A DNA stretch of 6,221 nucleotides from Faecalibacterium sp. CAG:74 (lineage in GTDB: Bacteria; Bacillota; Clostridia; Christensenellales; Aristaeellaceae): contig FR899900.1 in NCBI GenBank assembly GCA_000437595.1, forward strand, positions 226,825 through 233,045, given 5' to 3'. The position numbers were made by a program, and so were the translations under genes. The notes under the pieces are model-generated. The model was not told where the DNA came from, searched no databases, and saw only the letters and a program-made list of their open reading frames with translations. Of this stretch, positions 1 through 5,013 are shown piece after piece. Positions within the stretch are counted from its first letter, which is position 1. The number at the start of each line of letters is the position of its first letter.

Positions 1-125
1 CGGTTCAGCAGGCGCAGACCCGTGACCGTCTTAATTTGCAGGATATGGCGAATTTCCCACAGGAGCTGCTTCGCCTCCACCGCGTAGGGGGCTTTCTTTT
101 CCACATAAATGCGTTTGACGCTCAT
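1..125 (-). CDS. purL: Phosphoribosylformylglycinamidine (FGAM) synthase, N-terminal fragment (3' end beyond window)
   Basis: Partial gene: 41 complete codons plus two bases, running off the low-coordinate end of the window. The product begins MSVKRIYVEKK and continues through VEAKQLL, EIRHIL and TVTGLRLLN. This matches my memory of the start of the long single-chain FGAM synthase of Clostridia, in which the PurS-like, catalytic and glutaminase parts form one chain of about 1,200 residues or more. The enzyme carries out step 4 of purine synthesis, converting FGAR, ATP and glutamine to FGAM in the cytoplasm. No catalytic motif lies in the visible part, so the call rests on N-terminal similarity and on its place after purD. 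The ATG at 125 overlaps the purD stop codon as ATGA, and an AAGGAG sits 8 bases upstream. Total length, and whether the glutaminase domain is fused, cannot be seen here. Confidence 0.85.
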   Translation of the reverse strand, partial: MSVKRIYVEKKAPYAVEAKQLLWEIRHILQIKTVTGLRLLN

Positions 126-1405
126 GAATGGCTCTCCTTTCGTGATGCCAAGGCGCGCTGACCAATGTCGCGGCGCATGTGCATGTCGGTGAAGGTGATT
201 TTGTCCGCCGCCTGATACGCTTTGTCAATCGCAGCTTCGAGCGTATTCGCCGTCGCGGTGACGCCCAGAACGCGTCCGCCCGCGGTGACAATCTGCCCGT
301 CGACCAGCTTCGTACCCGCGTGGAAGACGGTCGCGGTTTTGCCCGCTTCATCCAAGCCGGAAATCGGGTAGCCGCTCTTGTAGCTGACCGGGTAGCCGCC
401 GGATGCCAGCACAACACAGCACGCCGCGCCGGACGCAAATTCCACGGGTGTATCCGCCAGCGTGCCGTCCACCGTCGCGCGCATAATGGTCAGCAGGTCG
501 CTTTTCAGCAGCGGCAGCACCACCTGCGTCTCCGGATCGCCAAAACGGCAGTTGTATTCGATAACCTTCGGGCCTTTGGGCGTCATCATCAGACCGAAAT
601 ACAGGCAGCCCGTGAAAGTGCGCCCCTCGGCGTTCATGGCGGCAATCGTCGGCAGGAAGATTTCGTCCATGCAGCGCCGCGCCAGTTCGGGCGTGTAGCA
701 GGGGTTGGGGGCAATGGTGCCCATGCCGCCGGTGTTGAGGCCCTCATCGTGGTCAAGCGCGCGCTTGTGATCCATGCTGGACACCATCGGCTTGACCGTC
801 TTGCCGTCGGTGAACGCCAGCACGCTGACTTCCGGGCCGGTCAGGAACTCCTCGATGACGACCCGCGCGCCGGACGCGCCGAACTTTGCTTCCTTCATCA
901 TGGACGCGACGGCTTCCACGGCGCTGTCGCGGTCAGGGCAGATGAGCACGCCCTTGCCGAGCGCCAGACCATCCGCCTTGACGACGATGGGCATATCCGC
1001 CGTCTGCAAATACTTGACCGCCGCGTCATAATCGTCAAACGTCTCATACGCCGCCGTCGGAATGCCGTACTTCTTCATCAGGTTCTTCGAGAACACTTTG
1101 CTGCCCTCGATAATCGCGGCATTCTTGCGCGGGCCGAACGCGGGAATCCCCTGCTCCGCCAGCGCATCCACCATGCCGAGGCACAGCGGGTCGTCCGGCG
1201 CGACGATGACGAAATCCACCTTGTTCTCCGCCGCCCAGCGGACGATACCATCCACGTCCGTTGCCTTGAAGGGCAGGCAGGTCGCAATCTGCGCAATGCC
1301 GCCGTTGCCGGGCGCGGCGTACAGCGCCGTCACTTCCGGGTTTTCCTTGATTTTCAGCGCGATGGCGTGTTCGCGTCCGCCGCCGCCGACGATGAGTACC
1401 TTCAT
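122..1405 (-). CDS. purD: Phosphoribosylamine-glycine ligase (GAR synthetase)
   Basis: Step 2 of purine synthesis: joins glycine to phosphoribosylamine with ATP, giving GAR, in the cytoplasm. The product has 427 residues, close to the usual 420-430. The N-terminal domain opens with VLIVGGGGREHA (residues 3-14) and APGNGG (31-36). The ATP-grasp part follows: GPRKNAAIIEGSK (91-103), VVKADGLALGKGV (141-153), EEFLTGPEVS (185-194), DHKRALDHDEGLNTGGMG (212-229), and the metal- and ATP-binding EYNCRFGDPETQ (283-294). The C-terminal domain contains ASGGYP (334-339). No key motif is missing. The ATG at 1405 was chosen because the family motif starts at once and AGGG lies 7 bases upstream. The frame stays open to 1498, but that extension would overlap the preceding gene and has no family resemblance. 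It lies 28 bases after the formyltransferase gene, and its TGA overlaps the purL ATG by four bases. Confidence 0.97.
   Translation of the reverse strand: MKVLIVGGGGREHAIALKIKENPEVTALYAAPGNGGIAQIATCLPFKATDVDGIVRWAAENKVDFVIVAPDDPLCLGMVDALAEQGIPAFGPRKNAAIIEGSKVFSKNLMKKYGIPTAAYETFDDYDAAVKYLQTADMPIVVKADGLALGKGVLICPDRDSAVEAVASMMKEAKFGASGARVVIEEFLTGPEVSVLAFTDGKTVKPMVSSMDHKRALDHDEGLNTGGMGTIAPNPCYTPELARRCMDEIFLPTIAAMNAEGRTFTGCLYFGLMMTPKGPKVIEYNCRFGDPETQVVLPLLKSDLLTIMRATVDGTLADTPVEFASGAACCVVLASGGYPVSYKSGYPISGLDEAGKTATVFHAGTKLVDGQIVTAGGRVLGVTATANTLEAAIDKAYQAADKITFTDMHMRRDIGQRALASRKESHS
134..139 (-). promoter_or_regulatory. Ribosome-binding site of purL, inside the end of purD
   Basis: AAGGAG lies 8 bases before the purL ATG at 125. 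It is formed by the purD codons for Lys-Glu near the C-terminus (…RKESHS), so a ribosome finishing purD passes directly over the purL start signal. The site fixes the purL start. Confidence 0.8.
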
Positions 1406-1433
1406 CTTGCTTCCCTGACCTTTCTGAATGCAA

Positions 1434-2606
1434 TCAATGGTGGAACAGGCGCATATGCGTGAAGCACATGACCATATTGTACAGGTTGCAAGCGTCAATC
1501 ACGTTATCATCGCGAATCGAACCGCCGGGCTGGGCGACGTAGGTCACGCCGGAGCGGTGCGCGCGCTCGATGTTGTCGCCAAACGGGAAGAACGCGTCGC
1601 TGCCCAGCGCAACGCCCGTCTGCTGATTCAGCCACGCGCGCTTTTCTTCCTTCGTCAGCGGTTCGGGGCGCTCGGTGAAGAAGCGCTGCCAGCGGCCGTC
1701 CGCCAGCACCTCGTCCGGCTCGTCGGAGATGAACACGTCAATTGTGTTGTCGCGGTCGGCACGGGCGATTTTCTCCACGAACGGCAATGCCAGCACACGC
1801 GGATGCTGCCGCAGCAGCCAGTTATCCGCCTTCTGCCCTGCCAGACGCGTGCAGTGAATGCGGCTCTGCTGCCCCGCGCCGATGCCAATCGCCTGACCGT
1901 CCTTGGCGTAGCAGACGGAATTCGATTGCGTGTACTTGAGCACAATCAGCGCCACAATCAGGTCGCGCTTGGCGTCCTCCGGCAGGTCGTGATTCGTGGT
2001 TACGATGTCGTTCAGCAGATTTTCATCAATCACAAATTCATTGCGCCCCTGCTCGAACGTGATGCCGAACACCTGCTTGTGCTCAATGGGCGCGGGACGG
2101 TAGGAAGGGTCAATCTGAACAATATTGTAATTGCCCTTCTTCTTCATTTTCAGCAGCGCCAGCGCCTCGTCGGTGTAGCCAGGGGCGATGATGCCGTCGG
2201 ACACTTCGGGCTTAATCAGCCGCGCGGTGCTTTCGTCGCACACGTCGCTCAGGGCAATCCAGTCGCCGAAGGAGGACATGCGGTCTGCGCCGCGCGCACG
2301 GGCATAGGCGCACGCCAAGGGCGACAGTTCCTGTTCACCCACGAAATAAATCTTGCGCAGGGTATCATTCAGCGGCAGACCCACCGCCGCGCCCGCCGGG
2401 CTGACATGCTTGAACGACGTCGCCGCGGGCAGACCCGTCGCGCGCTTGAGTTCGCTGACCAGCTGCCAGCCGTTGAGCGCGTCAAGGAAGTTGATGTAGC
2501 CGGGTTTGCCGTTCAGCACGGTCAGGGGCAGTTCGCCCTGCTCCATATAAATCCGCGACGGCTTCTGATTCGGGTTGCAGCCGTACTTCAATTCCAGCTC
2601 TTTCAT
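1434..2606 (-). CDS. Stand-alone AICAR formyltransferase (AICARFT domain of PurH/ATIC without the IMP cyclohydrolase domain)
   Basis: Step 9 of purine synthesis: transfers a formyl group from 10-formyl-tetrahydrofolate to AICAR, giving FAICAR. The 390-residue protein starts where the formyltransferase half of animal ATIC starts (human about residue 200) and ends with the same LRLFHH. The roughly 200-residue MGS-like cyclohydrolase domain is absent. Motifs in order: KYGCNPNQ (7-14), PLTVLNGKPGYIN (27-39), FKHVSPAGAAVG (65-76) with the catalytic Lys66-His67 pair, AYARARGADRMSSFGD (100-115), EVSDGIIAPGY (134-144), KYTQSNSVCYAK (224-235), IGIGAGQQSRIHCTRLAG (240-257) and SDAFFPFGDNIERA (336-349). 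Asp137, Asn229 and Arg249 align with Asp339, Asn431 and Arg451 of human ATIC (numbering from memory). Similarity to the eukaryotic protein is clearly stronger than to the common bacterial PurH. The ATG at 2606 overlaps the upstream cyclohydrolase stop as ATGA and has AGGAGG 7 bases upstream. The symbol purH is often used but would wrongly imply both activities. Confidence 0.95.
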   Translation of the reverse strand: MKELELKYGCNPNQKPSRIYMEQGELPLTVLNGKPGYINFLDALNGWQLVSELKRATGLPAATSFKHVSPAGAAVGLPLNDTLRKIYFVGEQELSPLACAYARARGADRMSSFGDWIALSDVCDESTARLIKPEVSDGIIAPGYTDEALALLKMKKKGNYNIVQIDPSYRPAPIEHKQVFGITFEQGRNEFVIDENLLNDIVTTNHDLPEDAKRDLIVALIVLKYTQSNSVCYAKDGQAIGIGAGQQSRIHCTRLAGQKADNWLLRQHPRVLALPFVEKIARADRDNTIDVFISDEPDEVLADGRWQRFFTERPEPLTKEEKRAWLNQQTGVALGSDAFFPFGDNIERAHRSGVTYVAQPGGSIRDDNVIDACNLYNMVMCFTHMRLFHH

Positions 2607-3337
2607 GCCTCTTCCTCCTGATCATGCTTGTTGATGATGATGGTATCGCTGCTGCCGTCCGCCAAGCTGATATAGGAAACGTACAACGACACCTTGTTGT
2701 CCTCATTCAGATTCATCCATGTATCCAGCGCCAGCTGCTCAATGTCGCCGTGCAGCGCCACCTTCTCCGGTTCGCCCGCGAAAGACGGAATCGGATTGCC
2801 GTCGCATTGGTAGGTGTGGATGAAATGTCCCTCGCCCGCCTTGGGCTGCGCGTACTCATAGAAATAGCGCAGGACGCTGTTCTCGTCGCCGTCGTCGGAC
2901 TTGATGATGGACAGCTTGTAAGATGCTTTGCCGTCCGCGACGCGCACCAAGCCGCTGATGCGGGGTGTCCAGTTCGGGCGGTCGTCCTCGAACGTGCGGG
3001 TACGCAGCGCGTCCTCGAACGTCTGCCCATTCTGCATGAAGTCGTAGACCGTGTCGGTCTGGTCGCCGTTGGTGACGATGGTATATTCGCCGCCCGGCAG
3101 CGCACGGACAGGCGCGTAGATAATCAGATGCGGGTCGGTCATCAGGCTTTCGTCGTGCGCCTTGGTGATGATGCCGTCGTCCGTCTCCTCAAAAATACGG
3201 TTGCGGCTGTTGACGCTGCGCCCCATGATAAAGTAGACAATCACGGCATATTCGCCGCTTTCGTCCACGCCGAGACAGATGCCGCGCCCCGGATAGGTGT
3301 TATTGCTCAGCACGTCGTTCAATTCCTGCTTCTTCAT
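2603..3337 (-). CDS. purO: IMP cyclohydrolase, PurO-type (IMP_cyclohyd family)
   Basis: Predicted to close FAICAR to IMP, the last step of the pathway. The 244-residue protein has no resemblance to the MGS-like cyclohydrolase domain of normal PurH. It resembles the PurO family (Pfam IMP_cyclohyd), described first in methanogenic archaea and having an Ntn-hydrolase-like fold. Clostridial members with the same motifs are known to me. Visible motifs: NNTYPGRGICLG (12-23), YFIMGRSVNSRNRIF (35-49), DPHLIIYAPVR (68-78), IVTNGDQTD (87-95), FEDALRTRTFEDD (107-119), NWTPRISGL (122-130), GEGHFIHTYQCDGNPIPSF (168-186) and WMNLNEDNKVSLYV (207-220). It is somewhat longer than archaeal PurO (about 200 residues). 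The ATG at 3337 was chosen because GGGAGG lies 7 bases upstream and it overlaps the purN stop as ATGA; an in-frame ATG at 3406 lies inside purN and adds only low-complexity residues. Function in bacteria is inferred from family membership and from the formyltransferase next to it. Confidence 0.88.
   Translation of the reverse strand: MKKQELNDVLSNNTYPGRGICLGVDESGEYAVIVYFIMGRSVNSRNRIFEETDDGIITKAHDESLMTDPHLIIYAPVRALPGGEYTIVTNGDQTDTVYDFMQNGQTFEDALRTRTFEDDRPNWTPRISGLVRVADGKASYKLSIIKSDDGDENSVLRYFYEYAQPKAGEGHFIHTYQCDGNPIPSFAGEPEKVALHGDIEQLALDTWMNLNEDNKVSLYVSYISLADGSSDTIIINKHDQEEEA
2614..2619 (-). promoter_or_regulatory. Ribosome-binding site of the AICAR formyltransferase, inside the end of the cyclohydrolase gene
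   Basis: A consensus AGGAGG lies 7 bases before the ATG at 2606. It falls in the codons for the acidic tail DQEEEA of the upstream gene, whose TGA overlaps the ATG. It supports ATG 2606 as the start and suggests coupled translation of the two genes. Confidence 0.85.
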
Positions 3338-3948
3338 TGCTTTTCCTCCCGCTTTTTTGCGATTTCGCCTGCCACCTGCTCCAGCGCCTGCGGCAGCAGA
3401 ATCCACTCCGCCTGTTCCATCACGCGCCGCTGCAAAGTTTCCGGCGTGTCGCCCGGCAGCACTTCAACGGCTTTCTGCGCGATAATATCGCCGCCGTCGG
3501 TAATTTCGTTGACAAAATGCACCGTCGCGCCCGTGACCTTCACGCCGCGCTTAAGTGCCGCTTCGTGCACATGCAGTCCATAGAAGCCATCGCCGCAGAA
3601 GGACGGAATCAGGCTCGGATGGATGTTCAAAATCCGGTGGTCATACGCATGGATGACGTTCTCCGGCAGAATCGTCAGGAAGCCCGCCAGCACGACGACA
3701 TCAATCGCGTTTTCACGCAGCAGGGTCAGCAGACGCTCGCCGTAATTCTCCGGCGCTTCGCCTTTCTCCTTGCGCAGGACGGTATGGGCGATTCCGGCGG
3801 TTTCCGCACGGGTGAGCGCATAGGCGGATGCGTTTGATGCCACGACGAGCGCCAGTTCCGCGGACGGGATTTTGCCAGCCCGTTTCGCGTCGATGATGGC
3901 TTGCAGGTTCGTGCCGCCGCCGGAAACGAGAACAGCTGCTCTTACCAC
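3334..3948 (-). CDS. purN: Phosphoribosylglycinamide formyltransferase (GAR transformylase)
   Basis: Step 3 of purine synthesis: moves a formyl group from 10-formyl-tetrahydrofolate to GAR, giving FGAR. The product has 204 residues, within the usual 190-215. Motifs: the Rossmann-like start AAVLVSGGGTNLQAII (4-19), VVLAGFLTILP (85-95), NIHPSLIPSF (108-117), TGATVHFVNEITDGGDII (139-156). The catalytic triad of the E. coli enzyme (Asn106, His108, Asp144) corresponds to Asn108, His110 and Asp151, all present. The start is GTG at 3948, which places the glycine-rich loop at the normal distance from the N-terminus; no ATG or stronger site exists nearby. The start overlaps purM by seven bases and has only a weak AAGGG-like sequence upstream, so translation is probably coupled to purM. 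The C-terminal tail KREEKQ holds the ribosome-binding site of the next gene. Confidence 0.97.
   Translation of the reverse strand: MVRAAVLVSGGGTNLQAIIDAKRAGKIPSAELALVVASNASAYALTRAETAGIAHTVLRKEKGEAPENYGERLLTLLRENAIDVVVLAGFLTILPENVIHAYDHRILNIHPSLIPSFCGDGFYGLHVHEAALKRGVKVTGATVHFVNEITDGGDIIAQKAVEVLPGDTPETLQRRVMEQAEWILLPQALEQVAGEIAKKREEKQ
3345..3350 (-). promoter_or_regulatory. Ribosome-binding site of the PurO-type gene, inside the end of purN
   Basis: GGGAGG lies 7 bases before ATG 3337. It is formed by the purN codons for the charged tail KREEKQ. It decides between the ATG at 3337 and the longer in-frame start at 3406. Confidence 0.85.
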
Positions 3949-4982
3949 AGTTCCACGCCCTTTTCCCCCGCCACGATTTCGCCCAGCACATACGCGCCGG
4001 GTTCGCCGTTCTGGTGCAGGATAGCAAGCGCCTTGTCGGCATCTTCGCGGGCGACGGTAATCGTCATGCCCACGCCCATGTTGAAGGTGTTGAACATGTC
4101 GCGCTCCGGGACGCTGCCTTCGCGGGCAATGAGGTCGAAAATCGGCAGCACGCGCACGTCGCTCTTCTTGATTTTCGCGCAGCAGCCTTCGGGCAGGGAG
4201 CGCGGAATGTTCTCATAGAAGCCGCCGCCGGTGATGTGGCTGATTGCCTTGGGCTGCAGTTCCTTCAGCAGCGCCAGCACGGGCTTGACGTAGATCTTCG
4301 TGGGGGTAAGCAGCGTTTCCCAGAGGGACTTATCCAGCTCCGGATAATTGCGGTTTTCGCCGCCGTTGCCAATAGCGAACACCTTGCGCACGAGCGAGAA
4401 GCCGTTGGAATGCACGCCCGTGGAGGGCAGCGCCAGCATCACGTCGCCCGGACGAACCGTTTCGCGGTTGATGATGCGCTTCTTGTCCACAATGCCGACG
4501 GAGAAGCCCGCAAGGTCGTAATCATCCTCCGGCATCATGCCGGGATGCTCCGCCGTTTCGCCGCCGATGAGCGCTGATTCCGCCTGCACGCAGCCTTCCG
4601 CCACGCCCGCGACGATGGACGCGATTTTCTCCGGCACATTCTTGCCGCAGGCGATATAATCAAGGAAGAACAACGGCTTCGCGCCGCAGCAAATGACGTC
4701 GTTGACGCACATCGCCACGCAGTCAATGCCGATGGTATCATGCTTGTCCAGCAGCATGGCGATTTTCAGCTTCGTGCCCACGCCATCCGTGCCGGAAACG
4801 AGCACCGGCTCTTCCATGCCCGCCGCGTCCAGCGCAAACAGGCCGCCGAAGCCGCCGATGCCCTCGACGCAGCCCGCCGTCATTGTCCGCGCGACATGCT
4901 TCTTCATCAGTTCCACCGACGCGTAACCGGCGGTAATGTCAACACCCGCTGCCTTGTAGCTTTCGCTCTCGCTCTTCATCAT
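3942..4982 (-). CDS. purM: Phosphoribosylformylglycinamidine cyclo-ligase (AIR synthetase)
   Basis: Step 5 of purine synthesis: ATP-dependent closure of FGAM to aminoimidazole ribotide (AIR). The product has 346 residues, the usual length. Motifs in order: GVDITAGYASVE (13-24), GGFGGLF (43-49), VSGTDGVGTKLKIA (62-75), the family signature IDCVAMCVNDVICCGAKPLF (86-105), LIGGETAEHPGMMP (138-151), DLAGFSVGIV (156-165), PSTGVHSNGFSLVRK (186-200), HITGGGFYENIPR (249-261) and FNTFNMGVGM (297-306). The AIRS N-terminal and C-terminal domains are both complete. Two ATG codons stand side by side at 4982 and 4979; the first is 9 bases from AAGGAG, so it is preferred. The gene follows purF after a 31-base gap with no visible terminator, and its TAA overlaps the purN GTG start. 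Confidence 0.98.
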   Translation of the reverse strand: MMKSESESYKAAGVDITAGYASVELMKKHVARTMTAGCVEGIGGFGGLFALDAAGMEEPVLVSGTDGVGTKLKIAMLLDKHDTIGIDCVAMCVNDVICCGAKPLFFLDYIACGKNVPEKIASIVAGVAEGCVQAESALIGGETAEHPGMMPEDDYDLAGFSVGIVDKKRIINRETVRPGDVMLALPSTGVHSNGFSLVRKVFAIGNGGENRNYPELDKSLWETLLTPTKIYVKPVLALLKELQPKAISHITGGGFYENIPRSLPEGCCAKIKKSDVRVLPIFDLIAREGSVPERDMFNTFNMGVGMTITVAREDADKALAILHQNGEPGAYVLGEIVAGEKGVELW

Positions 4983-4991
4983 GGTTGTCTG

Positions 4992-4997
4992 CTCCTT
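4992..4997 (-). promoter_or_regulatory. Ribosome-binding site of purM
   Basis: AAGGAG in the 31-base gap after purF, 9 bases from ATG 4982 and 12 from ATG 4979. The shorter spacing favours 4982. No hairpin followed by a T run is visible in the gap, so purF transcripts should read through. Confidence 0.75.
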
Positions 4998-5013
4998 TAT
5001 CGCATTCGTCGCG

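Noticed and set aside
179..1462. Long open frame of 427 codons on the plus strand, opposite purD
   Set aside because: It lies fully antisense to a clear purD. The translation is rich in Arg, His, Ala and Val with no family motif, as expected when a GC-rich gene with few stop-forming codons is read on the opposite strand.
1406..1498. Upstream extension of purD to 1498, adding 31 residues
   Set aside because: It overlaps the end of the formyltransferase gene, and the family N-terminus begins at 1405 with its own AGGG site.
1428..2621. Open frame of 397 codons on the plus strand, opposite the AICAR formyltransferase
   Set aside because: Antisense shadow of a highly conserved gene; composition is biased and no domain is recognisable. 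Its extent follows that of the real gene, which points to a codon-bias effect.
3338..3406. Longer in-frame start for the PurO-type gene at 3406, adding 23 residues
   Set aside because: The extension is Ala/Gly/Arg-rich, lies inside purN, and a strong GGGAGG with an ATGA junction supports the start at 3337.
2624..3583. Open frame of 319 codons on the plus strand, opposite the PurO-type gene and part of purN
   Set aside because: Crosses the junction of two well-supported genes, has no motifs or ribosome-binding site of note, and has the same biased composition.
4014..4577. Open frame of 187 codons on the plus strand, opposite purM
   Set aside because: Antisense to conserved purM motifs and without similarity to any family I know.
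4983..5013. Possible terminator or internal promoter in the purF/purM gap
   Set aside because: No stable hairpin, T run or convincing -35/-10 pair is visible in 31 bases; only the purM ribosome-binding site can be supported.
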